The notes under the pieces were generated by a model that was given only the letters and a program-made list of their open reading frames with translations, had not been told where the DNA came from and searched no databases. From the NCBI RefSeq assembly GCF_002009015.1, contig NZ_LZDE01000326.1:1-47263 (forward strand): a DNA stretch of 47,263 bases. The letters are read 5' to 3'. Both the position numbers and the translations under genes were made by a program. Numbering within the stretch: the stretch's first letter is position 1; each line of letters begins with the position of its first letter. Positions 18,313-29,423 of this stretch are shown in pieces. The stretch comes from Microbulbifer mangrovi. GTDB taxonomy: Bacteria; Pseudomonadota; Gammaproteobacteria; Pseudomonadales; Cellvibrionaceae.

Positions 18313-19514
18313 GAGTTGCTCCCTGCAGCCTGTTTCTTTTTGGTTTGGTGTGGATCGACCTCACCCACACCGGTGGCCTGATCGATGACCGCGCCACCGA
18401 GGCAATAATCTCCGCGGTAGATCACCACCGATTGCCCTGGGGTGACTGCGCGTTGCGGCTGGTCAAAGGCAATCGTGATACGCCCTCCGTCCTTTACGGT
18501 AATCAGGCAATCCTGATCCTCTTGGCGATAGCGGGTCTTGGCCGCTGCACGAAATTCTTGTGCGGGCGCCGCGCCATTAATCCAGTGGGTCTGTGTGGCG
18601 GTGAGGCCAGTAGAATAGAGCAGGGGATGGTGCTTGCCCTGGGCCACGAGTAGCACATTGCGCTCCAGATCCTTGCCGACGACGTACCAGGGCTGGTCGC
18701 CAGCACCTTTGACGCCTCCAATCCCGAGCCCCTGGCGCTGGCCAATCGTGTGGTACATAAGGCCACTGTGCTGGCCCATTACCTCGCCTTCCGGGGTCTG
18801 CATTTCACCGGGTTGGGCGGGCAGGTACTGTTCCAGGAAATCCTTGAAACGGCGTTCGCCGATAAAGCAGATTCCGGTGCTGTCTTTCTTGGTGGATGTA
18901 ATGAAGCCGTTTTCTTCTGCGATCCGGCGGACTTCCGGCTTCTCCAGTTCCCCGAGCGGGAACAGTGAACGCGCGAACTCGGCCTCGCCAACCGCGTGCA
19001 GGAAATAACTCTGGTCTTTGTTGCTGTCCAGGCCTTTCAGCAGATAGGTGTGTCCGTTCTCGTCCCGACGGCGCGCGTAGTGCCCGGTGGCGATGGCGTC
19101 CGCGCCCAGCATCTGCGCGTATTCGAGGAACACCTTGAACTTGATTTCCCGGTTGCAGAGGATGTCCGGGTTTGGGGTGCGGCCAGCCTTGTATTCGGCC
19201 AGGAAGTACTCGAATACGTTGTCCCAGTACTCGGCCGCAAAGTTCGCAGTGTGTAGCTTGATACCCAGGCGCTCACAGACCGATTCCGCGTCCGCCAGAT
19301 CCTGGCGCGCGGTGCAATATTCCGTGCCGTCGTCCTCGTCCCAGTTCTTCATGAACAGCCCTTCCACCGCATACCCCTGTTGCATGAGCAACAGCGCGGC
19401 TACGGACGAATCCACACCGCCGGACATGCCGACGATCACGCGTTTTCCCGCGCCGCTGGCGCCGGGGCTGGAATCCGTAGAGTTGGGGGACACAGACAAA
19501 TCCGAAACTGTCAT
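18309..19514 (-). CDS. mnmA: tRNA 2-thiouridylase MnmA
   Basis: Puts sulfur on wobble uridine 34 of tRNAs for Lys, Glu and Gln. 401 residues. The ATP PP-loop is [15 protein letters not shown] near residue 28. The two catalytic cysteines are seen at about residue 120 ([10 protein letters not shown]) and 216 ([11 protein letters not shown]). The first about 22 residues (rich in Ser, Pro and Gly) form an extension before the normal enzyme start. No good ribosome site precedes the ATG at 19512-19514, so an internal TTG or GTG (codons 6 and 8) is possible. First gene of the mnmA-hflD pair. Confidence 0.95.
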   Translation of the reverse strand: MTVSDLSVSPNSTDSSPGASGAGKRVIVGMSGGVDSSVAALLLMQQGYAVEGLFMKNWDEDDGTEYCTARQDLADAESVCERLGIKLHTANFAAEYWDNVFEYFLAEYKAGRTPNPDILCNREIKFKVFLEYAQMLGADAIATGHYARRRDENGHTYLLKGLDSNKDQSYFLHAVGEAEFARSLFPLGELEKPEVRRIAEENGFITSTKKDSTGICFIGERRFKDFLEQYLPAQPGEMQTPEGEVMGQHSGLMYHTIGQRQGLGIGGVKGAGDQPWYVVGKDLERNVLLVAQGKHHPLLYSTGLTATQTHWINGAAPAQEFRAAAKTRYRQEDQDCLITVKDGGRITIAFDQPQRAVTPGQSVVIYRGDYCLGGAVIDQATGVGEVDPHQTKKKQAAGSNS

Positions 19515-19795
19515 GAAATACCGGTTGTTACAGTGAGGGGTGCCTCGGGGATTTCAACCCTGTGGGCACCGTGGTTGTTGCTACTGGGCTGGAAAATGGG
19601 GGCGCATTTTACCTGCGAAAGTGCTAACTGACCAATTTGCAGGAATCGTCGCGGTTGCCCGCTATCCCGACCGCGCGCAAAAAACGCCGCCAGACTCCTA
19701 TTTCAGACTAGCCCTCAAGCGCGATAATTACCGAAAAAGGACGATTTCAGGGGCTGCCTCTCTTGAGACCCGCAAAACGGGCCGTATCACGCAGG

Positions 19796-20449
19796 CTATC
19801 GCCGGTTACGCGGTTTTCCAGTCGAGCGGCCTGGCACGCGACCTCGCGGTCGCTTTGGGGCCTCCGCCGATCGCGTTCGGGTGCCTTTGCTTGCCGGTCC
19901 TTGCGGGAGGTGTACGGTTTCGGTCCTTTGCTCACCCGGCGCCAGGCCTTGCAGGGTCCAGTTGCCGATGGCCCGCCGCACCAGGCGCAGGGTAGGGTGG
20001 CCAACTGCCGCGGTCATGCGGCGCACCTGGCGATTACGTCCCTCGCTGATGGTGAGCTCGATCCATGAGGTTGGGATGGATTTCCGCTCCCGGATGGGCG
20101 GAATGCGTGGCCAGATGTCGGGTTCCGCGATCAGGCGGGCCTTGGCCGGTGCGGTACGCCCATCCTTGAGCGTCACGCCTCGGCGCAATTGCCTCAGGAC
20201 TTCTTCCGGGACCTCACCTTCTACCTGCGCCCAGTAGACTTTGGGTAGTTTGTTATCCGGGTGGGCAATCTGGTGCTGCAGCTTGCCGTCATCGGTCAGC
20301 AGCAGCAGTCCCTCGGAGTCGAAATCGAGGCGGCCGGCGGCGTAAACTCCCGGCTTCTTTATGTAGTCCGACAGCGTGGGCCGCCCATCCGGGTCGGTGA
20401 ACTGACACAAGACACCAAAGGGTTTGTTGAACAGGATCAATTGGCTCAT
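19796..20449 (-). CDS. rluE: 23S rRNA pseudouridine synthase RluE
   Basis: Isomerises U2457 of 23S rRNA in E. coli. 217 residues when started at [17 protein letters not shown] (20447-20449), the family length. The catalytic aspartate is in [19 protein letters not shown]. The motif [25 protein letters not shown] is typical of the RsuA/RluB/E group, and no S4 domain is present, as in RluE. The basic tail ([10 protein letters not shown]) could contact RNA. The 53 in-frame codons upstream overlap the icd promoter region and are not family sequence. Divergent from icd. Confidence 0.95.
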   Translation of the reverse strand: MSQLILFNKPFGVLCQFTDPDGRPTLSDYIKKPGVYAAGRLDFDSEGLLLLTDDGKLQHQIAHPDNKLPKVYWAQVEGEVPEEVLRQLRRGVTLKDGRTAPAKARLIAEPDIWPRIPPIRERKSIPTSWIELTISEGRNRQVRRMTAAVGHPTLRLVRRAIGNWTLQGLAPGEQRTETVHLPQGPASKGTRTRSAEAPKRPRGRVPGRSTGKPRNRR

Positions 20450-20515
20450 ATCGCAAGTGTTGTCATGCCGCAGTCGTGTTTTCGTTGTAATCAAACTACA
20501 AAATCGGGTGGATGC

Positions 20516-20524
20516 TGATATAAT
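20516..20524 (+). promoter_or_regulatory. Extended -10 promoter of icd
   Basis: TGATATAAT is a perfect TATAAT with the TGn extension. The -35 region is poor, as is usual for extended -10 promoters. It implies a transcript start near 20531 and a leader of about 140 bases before the icd ATG. A short inverted repeat TTGTA/TACAA lies just upstream (20485-20501). Confidence 0.6.
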
Positions 20525-20669
20525 CCCGCCGATTTTTAGCTGGCTCGGCGTATGCAACGGCGCAAACAATGAGCAGCAACCAAGACCGGCAGTGGATATT
20601 CGGCGCATTATGCCGGTTTTCCACCTATAAAGCCGGACGTTTAGTCAAAGAGTTACGGGAGTCAACTTA

Positions 20670-21920
20670 ATGGGTCATATCCAAGTGCCGGCCAACGGCG
20701 AAAAAGTTACAGTCAACGCAGATGGTTCTCTGAACGTACCGAACACCCCGATCATTCCGTTCATCGAAGGTGACGGCATTGGCGTGGATATCACCCCGGT
20801 AATGCGCAAAGTGATCGACGCTGCCGTGAGCAAGGCGTACAGCGACGAGAAATCCATCGCCTGGATGGAAATCTTCTGCGGTGAGAAAGCAGCAGAAACC
20901 TACAGCGGCGACTGGTTCCCGGCTGAAACCCTGGAAGCCATCAAGGATTACGTTGTCAGCATCAAAGGCCCGCTGACCACTCCGGTTGGCGGTGGCTTCC
21001 GCTCCCTGAACGTTGCCCTGCGTCAGGAGCTGGACCTGTACGTATGTCAGCGTCCGGTACGCTGGTTCAGCGGTGTACCTTCCCCGGTTAAAGAGCCGAA
21101 CAAGGTAGACATGGTGATCTTCCGCGAGAACTCCGAAGACATCTACGCCGGTATCGAGTGGAAAGCCGGTACTGAAGAAGCCACCAAGGTGGTCAAGTTC
21201 CTGCAGGAAGAGATGGGCGTTAAGAAAATCCGCTTCCCACAGAACGTCGGCATCGGCGTTAAGCCGGTTTCCGAAGAAGGCACCAAGCGTCTGGTGCGCA
21301 AGGCGCTGCAGTACACCATCGATCAGGATCGCGACTCCCTGACTCTGGTGCACAAAGGCAACATCATGAAGTTCACCGAAGGCGCCTTCGCTGACTGGGG
21401 CTACGAGCTGGCTCGCGAAGAGTTCGGCGCACAGCCGATCGACGGCGGCCCCTGGTGCAGCTTCAAAAACCCGAACACCGGCAAGGAGATCGTGGTTAAG
21501 GATGTGATCGCCGACGCCATGCTGCAGCAGATCCTGCTGCGTCCGGCCGAGTACGACGTAATCGCCACTCTGAACCTGAATGGTGACTACCTGTCCGACG
21601 CACTGGCTGCCCAGGTAGGTGGTATTGGCATTGCTCCAGGTGCCAACCTGTCTGACGAAGTTGCTCTGTTCGAAGCTACCCACGGTACTGCGCCGAAGTA
21701 CGCTGGCCAAGACAAGGTGAACCCGGGTTCCCTGATCCTGTCCGCAGAAATGATGCTGCGCCACCTGGGCTGGAACGAAGCTGCAGACCTGGTTGTTAAA
21801 GGTATGGAAGGCGCTATTGAAGCCAAGACCGTAACCTATGACTTCGAGCGTCTGATGGACGGTGCAGACCTGAAGTCCTGCTCCGAGTTCGGCGAGGAAG
21901 TTGTCAAGCACATGGCTTGA
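20670..21920 (+). CDS. icd: NADP-dependent isocitrate dehydrogenase
   Basis: Oxidises isocitrate to 2-oxoglutarate in the TCA cycle, competing with AceA for isocitrate. 416 residues, the same size as E. coli Icd. The phosphorylatable serine region [20 protein letters not shown] is present (Ser112, matching Ser113 in E. coli). The metal and substrate stretches ([58 protein letters not shown]) are clear. GGGAG precedes the ATG. Its even, common-codon make-up is consistent with high expression. No aceK kinase/phosphatase gene is in the window, so control by phosphorylation depends on a gene elsewhere. Confidence 0.98.
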   Translation: MGHIQVPANGEKVTVNADGSLNVPNTPIIPFIEGDGIGVDITPVMRKVIDAAVSKAYSDEKSIAWMEIFCGEKAAETYSGDWFPAETLEAIKDYVVSIKGPLTTPVGGGFRSLNVALRQELDLYVCQRPVRWFSGVPSPVKEPNKVDMVIFRENSEDIYAGIEWKAGTEEATKVVKFLQEEMGVKKIRFPQNVGIGVKPVSEEGTKRLVRKALQYTIDQDRDSLTLVHKGNIMKFTEGAFADWGYELAREEFGAQPIDGGPWCSFKNPNTGKEIVVKDVIADAMLQQILLRPAEYDVIATLNLNGDYLSDALAAQVGGIGIAPGANLSDEVALFEATHGTAPKYAGQDKVNPGSLILSAEMMLRHLGWNEAADLVVKGMEGAIEAKTVTYDFERLMDGADLKSCSEFGEEVVKHMA

Positions 21921-21932
21921 TAATCGACGAAT

Positions 21933-21972
21933 AAAAAAAGCCCCGCCTCGGTTCGAGGCGGGGCTTTTTTTT
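21933..21972 (+). terminator. Strong bidirectional terminator of icd
   Basis: GCCCCGCCTCG-GTT-CGAGGCGGGGC (21940-21964) is a perfect 11-bp stem with A's on the left (21933-21939) and eight T's on the right (21965-21972). It could act in both directions, between icd and the converging cspD gene. Confidence 0.95.
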
Positions 21973-22224
21973 GCCCTGTTTTTCACCCCAATGTGGATCT
22001 CTTGAGTCGCACTGGCGTTGTCAGCAGCGCGAATCCCAAGGAGGAATGCGAAAGGGGAGGTGGCACGGAGGTGCCAGTGGTGGGGCGAGCAGGTATCTCT
22101 GAATATCTGATCAGCTATCGCCGGCCGCAACTTTTCAAAGGTGTGAGAGAACCTCGAGCCTTATGACTCTTGCGGCAATTCTTCTCGACTGCAGTGGTCT
22201 GCCGGTCAGGGCCGGCAGGGCAGC
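21973..22224. other. Spacer between icd terminator and cspD
   Basis: No gene seen. It contains a small hairpin TGGCAC-GGAG-GTGCCA (22061-22076). A perfect 7-bp hairpin CTGCCGG-TCAGGG-CCGGCAG (22199-22218) begins seven bases after the cspD stop on the minus strand. The second has no T-tract and may be a 3'-end stabiliser or a weak terminator for cspD. Confidence 0.5.
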
Positions 22225-22515
22225 TTAATCGAGCGCTTCTTCGGTCTCTTTTTCTCTTACCGATTGCGCTGCAGACGCGGGCGCTGGGGTTGGCGAGCGA
22301 CTGGTCTCGGCAGTGGCAACGCTGATATTGGCTGCGTGGTAGCCTTTATCGCCTTGGATGATATCGAAGTTGACCTGCTGGCCAGCCTTCAGGGTGCGAT
22401 ACCCCTCCATCTGGATGGCGGAGTAATGCGCAAAAAGATCCTCCCCACCTTCGTCAGCAAGAATGAATCCATATCCCTTGGCATTATTGAACCACTTAAC
22501 AGTACCGGTAGGCAT
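22225..22515 (-). CDS. cspD: Cold-shock-domain protein CspD
   Basis: 96 residues: a cold-shock domain (about 1-67) with both RNA-binding motifs, KGYGFI and DLFAHYSAI, followed by a roughly 28-residue low-complexity tail rich in Ser, Pro, Ala and Glu. CspD proteins bind single-stranded DNA or RNA and in E. coli inhibit replication in stationary phase. The position divergent from clpS is the normal one for this gene in gammaproteobacteria. The tail is longer than the E. coli protein. Confidence 0.92.
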   Translation of the reverse strand: MPTGTVKWFNNAKGYGFILADEGGEDLFAHYSAIQMEGYRTLKAGQQVNFDIIQGDKGYHAANISVATAETSRSPTPAPASAAQSVREKETEEALD

Positions 22516-22873
22516 GGCGAAATCCCTCTAATATTGCCGGGGCGACTGCTGGCCGCCTTACATGTATCGTTATTGTTATCGCGCTTCATGCGCTTCTTTG
22601 TGTGTACAGAATCATTTGTACGACTATTAGCTATAAGCTAGTGCCTCATCACCGCGTTGGCGCGGTTAATACCTCTTGTAGCCAAGACACCGGCCCTTGT
22701 CAAGGTAGGTCGGCACCCCGGACTGTGCTGGCACGGGTTTGGGGTTACAATATGCGCTTGCCAAATTGACTGCGGTGACCGGCGTGGGGCCTTTCGACGG
22801 GCTTATTCCCGATAGAAAAATATGGGGGCGTCAGCACTGTGAACCGTTTCCTGAACTCTGATTGACTAGCGCT
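22516..22873. promoter_or_regulatory. cspD/clpS divergent spacer
   Basis: 358 bases without a gene. On the plus strand TACAAT at 22746-22751 is a possible -10 for clpS, though no good -35 fits. On the minus strand the AT-rich stretch 22610-22640 (TTATAGCT) could serve cspD, giving a leader of about 100 bases. Neither assignment is firm. Confidence 0.35.
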
Positions 22874-23269
22874 ATGGGAAAATCACAAATCATTAAACTA
22901 CACTCGAACGAAGACGACGGCGGAGATGATTTCTATCTTCATGGGGCAGACGGGGATACCGCACTCGCGGAGGCCAAGCCGAGGCTGAAACGGCCGCCCA
23001 TGTACAAGGTGGTCATGCTCAATGATGACTACACCCCGATGGAATTTGTGGTCGAGGCCCTGGAGCTCTTCTTCTATGTGAATCGCGAGCGCGCCACTCA
23101 ACTGATGTTGCAGGTACACACTAAGGGAAAAGCGATCTGTGGTGTCTATACTCGAGATATAGCGGAAACAAAGGCCGCACAGGTTAATCAGTTCGCGCGG
23201 GATAATGAACATCCCTTACTTTGCGAAATTGAGGCAGATGAGGACGACGAAAACGGCGAGGAGGAGTGA
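22874..23269 (+). CDS. clpS: ClpS, N-degron adaptor for ClpAP
   Basis: Delivers proteins with destabilising N-terminal residues to ClpA. 131 residues, with an acidic N-terminal extension of about 40 before the core. Core motifs [20 protein letters not shown] and the [21 protein letters not shown] stretch contain the substrate-pocket Asp pair and His of the family. The C-terminus is a very acidic tail ([12 protein letters not shown]). I chose the ATG at 22874; a TTG four codons upstream is in frame, and neither has a clear ribosome site. It lies 131 bases before clpA, the usual pair. Confidence 0.95.
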   Translation: MGKSQIIKLHSNEDDGGDDFYLHGADGDTALAEAKPRLKRPPMYKVVMLNDDYTPMEFVVEALELFFYVNRERATQLMLQVHTKGKAICGVYTRDIAETKAAQVNQFARDNEHPLLCEIEADEDDENGEEE

Positions 23270-23400
23270 AGTAAAGGACTACCGACGCCTGTGTCAGTCA
23301 GGTGTAACTTTTCCGGCCGGATATCCGGCAAAAAATCAGGAATGCCGGGTGTTTTTCACTACAACCCGGATGACATTGGCCAGTAAGGTTTGAGGTTTAG

Positions 23401-25686
23401 ATGCTCAGCAAGGATTTAGAGGTAACGCTCAATCTAGCGTTCAAAGGTGCACGGGCGAAACGCCACGAGTTTATGACCGTTGAGCACCTGTTGCTGGCGC
23501 TGCTGGACAATGAATCCGCGGCAGATGTTCTGCATGCCTGTGGCGCTGACCTCAGTGCGCTGCGCCGAGAGTTACTCGAGTTCGTGGACTCTACCACTCC
23601 ACTTATTCCGGAAAATGACAGTGAGCGGGAAACCCAGCCCACGCTTGGCTTCCAGCGCGTACTGCAGCGCGCGGTTTTCCACGTACAATCATCAGGCAAG
23701 AAGGAAGTGACTGGTGCGAATGTTCTGGTTGCGATTTTCTGTGAGCAGGAAAGCCAGGCCGTTTACTACCTCAAGCAGCAGAGTGTCGCCCGTATAGATG
23801 TAGTGAATTACATCACCCACGGTATTTCCCGCGTCAGCTCTGGCGGTAACAATACACACAACAGCAGTCCCGATCCCTCTCCCGAGCAGGTGGATGAAGA
23901 CTTGGGGAGCACTGCCGAGCCGGGCGGCTCCGATCCGCTCGAAAGTTACGCCACCAATCTCAACCAGGAAGCAATACTTGGTCGAATCGACCCTCTGGTA
24001 GGCCGTGCCCCGGAAGTTGAGCGCGTTACCCAGGTGCTGGCGCGCCGGCGCAAGAACAATCCGCTGTTGGTCGGGGAGTCCGGTGTGGGCAAGACCGCGA
24101 TCGCCGAAGGGCTCGCCCGGCGTATCGTCGATGGCGAGGTGCCCGAGCCTCTGAAAGAAAGCACGATTTACTCTCTGGATCTCGGCTCTCTGCTGGCCGG
24201 CACCAAGTATCGCGGCGACTTTGAGAAGCGCTTCAAGGCGCTGCTGGCGGAGTTGAAAAAGCGCGAACATGCGGTGCTGTTTATCGATGAGATTCACACC
24301 ATTATCGGCGCTGGTGCAGCCTCGGGTGGCGTGATGGATGCGTCCAATCTGCTCAAGCCGCTGCTGTCCAGTGGTCAGCTGCGCTGTATTGGTTCAACGA
24401 CATTTAATGAATACCGCGGTATTTTTGAGAAAGATCGTGCACTTTCCCGTCGATTCCAGAAGATCGACGTGCATGAACCTTCCGTCGAGGAAACTGTGCA
24501 GATTCTGCAGGGCCTCAAAACCTGCTTTGAAGATCACCACAAGGTGCGCTTTACCGATTCGGCCCTGGAGGCCGCGGCGCACCTCGCCAACCGTCATATC
24601 ACCGAGCGATTTTTGCCGGACAAGGCCATCGATGTGATCGATGAAGCCGGTGCCTATCAGGCGCTATTGCCTGCGGACCAGCGTACCGACACGATCTCTG
24701 TGACCGAAATCGAAAATGTCGTCGCCAAGATGGCGCGCATACCCGCCAAGAGTGTTTCCGCTTCGGATAAAGCTGCGCTGGCCAAGCTGGATGAGAATCT
24801 GAAGATGGTCGTGTTCGGCCAGGATCAGGGGATCGAAGCACTCAGCACCTCGATCAAGCTGGCCCGTGCAGGTCTGGGGGCGGAAGAGAAGCCTATTGGT
24901 TCCTTCTTGTTTGCGGGTCCGACGGGTGTCGGTAAAACCGAACTCTGCCGCCAGCTCGCTCAGGTCATGGGTATCGAACTCATTCGGTTCGATATGTCCG
25001 AATACATGGAGCGCCATACGGTGTCCCGCCTTATCGGTGCCCCCCCGGGGTACGTTGGTTTTGACCAGGGCGGCTTGCTCACCGATGCAGTAACCAAGCA
25101 CCCGCACAGTGTGGTGCTGCTGGATGAGATCGAAAAGGCCCACCCTGAAGTGTTCAACCTGCTGCTGCAGGTGATGGATCACGGCACCCTGACCGACAAC
25201 AATGGCCGCAAGGCGGACTTCCGCAATGTGATTCTGATCATGACCACCAATGCGGGTGCGGAAGTGATGAGCCGTCGCTCCATTGGCTTTGCCAACCAGG
25301 ATCACAGCAGCGACGGGATGGAGGAGATCAAAAAGATGTTTACTCCCGAGTTCCGCAATCGACTGGATAGCATCATTCAGTTTGGTTCGCTGGATATGGA
25401 AGTGGTCAAAACCGTGGTGGACAAGTTCATTGTCGAATTGCAGGCGCAGCTGGATGAGTCCAGGGTGACGCTCGAGGTCGACGATGAGGCTCGCGAATGG
25501 CTTGCAGTTAATGGCTACGATGAGAAGATGGGTGCTCGCCCCATGGCACGTCTGATCCGGGAAAAATTGCGCAAACCTCTGGCCGAGGCGGTGCTGTTTG
25601 GGGATCTGTCGGAAGAGGGTGGCAAGGTCGAGGTGACCGTGGAGAACGATCAGCTCAAGATCTGCACGGCGATGCCGGTGCATTGA
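23401..25686 (+). CDS. clpA: ClpA, AAA+ unfoldase of the ClpAP protease
   Basis: 761 residues. The N-domain (about 1-145) binds ClpS. The first AAA+ module has Walker [11 protein letters not shown] and Walker [10 protein letters not shown]. The second has [10 protein letters not shown] and [13 protein letters not shown]. The ClpP-docking loop is seen as SIGFA, with IGF in place of the IGL of E. coli. A linker rich in Ser, Asn and Pro (about 142-175) joins the N-domain to module one. GAGG precedes the ATG at 23401. clpP itself is not in the window. A strong terminator follows. Confidence 0.97.
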   Translation: MLSKDLEVTLNLAFKGARAKRHEFMTVEHLLLALLDNESAADVLHACGADLSALRRELLEFVDSTTPLIPENDSERETQPTLGFQRVLQRAVFHVQSSGKKEVTGANVLVAIFCEQESQAVYYLKQQSVARIDVVNYITHGISRVSSGGNNTHNSSPDPSPEQVDEDLGSTAEPGGSDPLESYATNLNQEAILGRIDPLVGRAPEVERVTQVLARRRKNNPLLVGESGVGKTAIAEGLARRIVDGEVPEPLKESTIYSLDLGSLLAGTKYRGDFEKRFKALLAELKKREHAVLFIDEIHTIIGAGAASGGVMDASNLLKPLLSSGQLRCIGSTTFNEYRGIFEKDRALSRRFQKIDVHEPSVEETVQILQGLKTCFEDHHKVRFTDSALEAAAHLANRHITERFLPDKAIDVIDEAGAYQALLPADQRTDTISVTEIENVVAKMARIPAKSVSASDKAALAKLDENLKMVVFGQDQGIEALSTSIKLARAGLGAEEKPIGSFLFAGPTGVGKTELCRQLAQVMGIELIRFDMSEYMERHTVSRLIGAPPGYVGFDQGGLLTDAVTKHPHSVVLLDEIEKAHPEVFNLLLQVMDHGTLTDNNGRKADFRNVILIMTTNAGAEVMSRRSIGFANQDHSSDGMEEIKKMFTPEFRNRLDSIIQFGSLDMEVVKTVVDKFIVELQAQLDESRVTLEVDDEAREWLAVNGYDEKMGARPMARLIREKLRKPLAEAVLFGDLSEEGGKVEVTVENDQLKICTAMPVH

Positions 25687-25724
25687 GCACCAGGGGCCGG
25701 TAAACGCCGGATCTCACGCAAACG

Positions 25725-25753
25725 AAAAAAGCCACCTTCTGGGTGGCTTTTTT
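25725..25753 (+). terminator. Bidirectional terminator between clpA and infA
   Basis: GCCACC-TTCTG-GGTGGC (25731-25747), with six A's before and TTTTTT after. It serves clpA on the plus strand and may serve infA on the minus strand. Confidence 0.9.
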
Positions 25754-25814
25754 ATATCTCGCTCAACCTGGATGGGCTGACCGGGAACCGCTGCCGACAA
25801 TCTGTCGGAAGGGG

Positions 25815-26033
25815 TTAGCGCGCGCGGTAGGTGATACGGCCTTTGCTCAGGTCGTACGGGGTCAGTTCTACCTTGACCTTGTCACCAGTGAGGATGCGGA
25901 TGTAGTTTTTGCGCATCTTGCCGGAAATGTGCGCGATTACCACATGTCCATTTTCCAATTTCACGCGGAATGTGGTGTTGGGCAGGGTGTCGATCACCTC
26001 GCCTTCCATTTCAATGTAATCGTCTTTTGCCAT
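25815..26033 (-). CDS. infA: Translation initiation factor IF-1
   Basis: 72 residues, an S1-like OB fold that binds the ribosomal A site during initiation. The sequence ([39 protein letters not shown], ending [13 protein letters not shown]) is almost the family consensus. AAAGG lies about ten bases before the ATG. Its place beside clpA, on the opposite strand, is the usual gammaproteobacterial arrangement. Confidence 0.98.
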   Translation of the reverse strand: MAKDDYIEMEGEVIDTLPNTTFRVKLENGHVVIAHISGKMRKNYIRILTGDKVKVELTPYDLSKGRITYRAR

Positions 26034-26126
26034 GCGGCAGCAACCTTTGATTAATGTGTACTAGCTTTTCCGCCACGTTTTTACGGCCCTGCGTCGTCAG
26101 ATTCGGGGGCCCGGCGGTACGACGGG

Positions 26127-26141
26127 CGTGCATTTTGCACG
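26127..26141. repeat. Perfect dyad upstream of infA
   Basis: CGTGCA-TTT-TGCACG, a perfect 6-bp inverted repeat with a 3-base centre. It lies 94 bases upstream of the infA start and 101 bases after the bpt stop (both genes minus strand). It has no T-tract in either direction, so it reads more like a binding site or small hairpin than a terminator. Confidence 0.6.
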
Positions 26142-26242
26142 AAAAGAGCCTGCAGGCCAAGTGAAAGCAGACGTCATGCGCAAATCCCGCGGAATTAGGG
26201 ATTCCGGGCCCTGCAGAGAGATTGTCTGGCCTAGTGGTCAGT

Positions 26243-26962
26243 CTAGTCGGTGCTCAGGGTCCAGCGGTTGTTCTGAAGGGTTTCGAGCGGTTTGAAGTGG
26301 CTCTTGTAGGCCATTTTCTGGCTCTGGCGGATCCAGTAGCCGAGGTACAGGCTGGGGAGCCCGAGTCGGCGCGTCCATTCGATCTGATAGAGAATCGAGT
26401 AACTGCCGAGGCTGCGCTTGGTCTGTTCCGGATCGTAAAACGTGTAAATGGCAGAGACGCCGCCGGCGAGCACATCGGTAACGGCAGTCGCTACCAGCTG
26501 CCCCCTAGCCCGGAACTCGATATAGCGGGTGGTGCCCCAGGCATTGCTAAGGAAGCTGCGATACTGTTCGCGACTGGGCGGGTACATCTCCCCATCGTGA
26601 TGTCGCTGCTCGATGTAGCGGGCATAGAGGGCGTAGTGTTCGTCAGTATCGATATCGTGGCGATGAAAGACGTCCAGATCCCGATTGCGACGCCAGCAGC
26701 GCCGCTGGTTGCGGTTGGGGACAAACAGTTCAACCGGAACCCGGGCGGGTATGCAGGCCTGGCAGTGTGTGCACTGGGGTCGGTACAGGTAATTTCCACT
26801 GCGCCGGAAGCCCATCTCTGAAAGTCGGCTATAGAGTCTTTGGTCTACCGGGGTTTGCGGGTCGACAAACACGGTGGTGGCTTCCCGGTCTTCCAGGTAG
26901 CCACAGGGGTGCGGCATGGTGGCCAGTAGGCGGACCGAGTCGAGCTGTGAATACTGGCTCAT
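26243..26962 (-). CDS. bpt: Aspartate/glutamate leucyltransferase (Bpt)
   Basis: Adds leucine to proteins with N-terminal Asp or Glu, creating an N-degron for ClpS. 239 residues, family length. The N-terminal cysteine region HPCGYLEDREA and the CTHCQACIPARVPVE motif are typical of bacterial ATE-like transferases. The C-terminal GNAT-like half has YTFYDPEQTKRSLGSYSILYQIEWTR and LYLGYWI. It lies downstream of aat on the same strand, with 154 bases between. Confidence 0.95.
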   Translation of the reverse strand: MSQYSQLDSVRLLATMPHPCGYLEDREATTVFVDPQTPVDQRLYSRLSEMGFRRSGNYLYRPQCTHCQACIPARVPVELFVPNRNQRRCWRRNRDLDVFHRHDIDTDEHYALYARYIEQRHHDGEMYPPSREQYRSFLSNAWGTTRYIEFRARGQLVATAVTDVLAGGVSAIYTFYDPEQTKRSLGSYSILYQIEWTRRLGLPSLYLGYWIRQSQKMAYKSHFKPLETLQNNRWTLSTD

Positions 26963-27116
26963 ACCAGGCTCTCACCACGGCGATCGGAATAGCTGGTCAT
27001 TTTTATCTTTGCCAAAAGCGCTCTCATTGGGATCTCGCTGCAATCCCGGTTGGAATATAGACCCGAGGGTAATTTGCGGTCAGCAAAAACACAAACGGCG
27101 CCGCAGACACACCGCT

Positions 27117-27851
27117 TCAGGGGCGGTCAAAAAGGTTGCTCGCGGGGGCTGGCGGCCAGACAGCGGGGAAGCCCGCGCTCGCTACTTCCCGGGTCAGGAG
27201 GCTTTCAAAATCCGCTCTGGGTACTTCAATCGCGCCGAGACTCTGCAGGTGCGGGTTGGCAACCTGGCAGTCAATCAATCGGCAACCCCAGCAGTCGAGC
27301 TGGCGCACCAGATGGGCAAAAGCCACCTTGGAGGCATCGGTCGCCTGGTGAAACATGGATTCGCCGAAAAATACCCGTCCGATGGCAAGTCCATACAGGC
27401 CGCCAACCAGAACACCGTCCAGCCAGGTTTCTACTGAGTGCGCGTGGCCCAGTCGGTGCATCTCGAGATATGCCTCGCGCATATCTGCTGTAATCCAGGT
27501 GCCGCTTTCCTGAGCCCGGGGCGCAGCACAGCCATCCATAACCCGGGCAAATGCGCGATCGAAGGTGACCTGAAATCGCCCCCGGCGGATCACCTTGCGC
27601 AGACTGCGGCTGAATGTCGTGGATTCGGGGCGCACAATGCAGCGCGGGGAAGGGGACCACCAGAGGATTGGCTGGTCATCCGAAAACCAGGGAAAGATAC
27701 CCCGGCGATACGCTGCCAGCAGCCACTCAGGGGTGAGGTCCCCGCCCACTGCGAGTAGGCCGTTGGGGTCCTGCAGTGCCGCGGAGGTGTCCGGGAAGCC
27801 GACCTGATCGGGATCCAGCAGCGAAAGAATTTCATTTGCGTTGTCGGTCAA
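27117..27851 (-). CDS. aat: Leucyl/phenylalanyl-tRNA-protein transferase
   Basis: Adds Leu or Phe to N-terminal Lys or Arg, making ClpS-recognised N-degrons. Family core motifs are DPNGLLAVGGDLTPEWLLAAYRRGIFPWF, ILWWSPSPRC, GTWITADMREAYLEMHRLGHAHSVE, GGLYGLAIGRVFFGESMF and LIDCQVANPHLQSLGA. No in-frame ATG exists near the N-terminus. I place the start at a TTG (27849-27851), giving 244 residues. Another TTG at 27890 lies inside the trxB terminator T-tract and is unlikely. The ribosome site is weak for either, so the start is uncertain. Same strand as trxB upstream and bpt downstream. Confidence 0.93.
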   Translation of the reverse strand: MTDNANEILSLLDPDQVGFPDTSAALQDPNGLLAVGGDLTPEWLLAAYRRGIFPWFSDDQPILWWSPSPRCIVRPESTTFSRSLRKVIRRGRFQVTFDRAFARVMDGCAAPRAQESGTWITADMREAYLEMHRLGHAHSVETWLDGVLVGGLYGLAIGRVFFGESMFHQATDASKVAFAHLVRQLDCWGCRLIDCQVANPHLQSLGAIEVPRADFESLLTREVASAGFPAVWPPAPASNLFDRP

Positions 27852-27888
27852 GGGGCTCTGTCTCGGGTCGCCTGGCGTAGTTGCCCAC

Positions 27889-27917
27889 AAAAAAGGCGGC
27901 CCCAGGGCCGCCTTTTT
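27889..27917 (-). terminator. Bidirectional-looking terminator of trxB
   Basis: GGCGGCC-CCAG-GGCCGCC (27895-27912 with its paired flanks) has T's on both strands: TTTTT on plus after it, and six T's on minus after it. It lies about 20 bases after the trxB stop and only some 40 bases before the probable aat start. Confidence 0.9.
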
Positions 27918-27937
27918 ATTTGGGCCGATTTAGCCCG

Positions 27938-29423
<1,486 letters not shown>

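Noticed and set aside
20667-22130. Minus-strand open frame of 487 codons opposite icd
   Set aside because: It covers icd and its terminator on the wrong strand, with no motifs. It is a codon-bias artefact.
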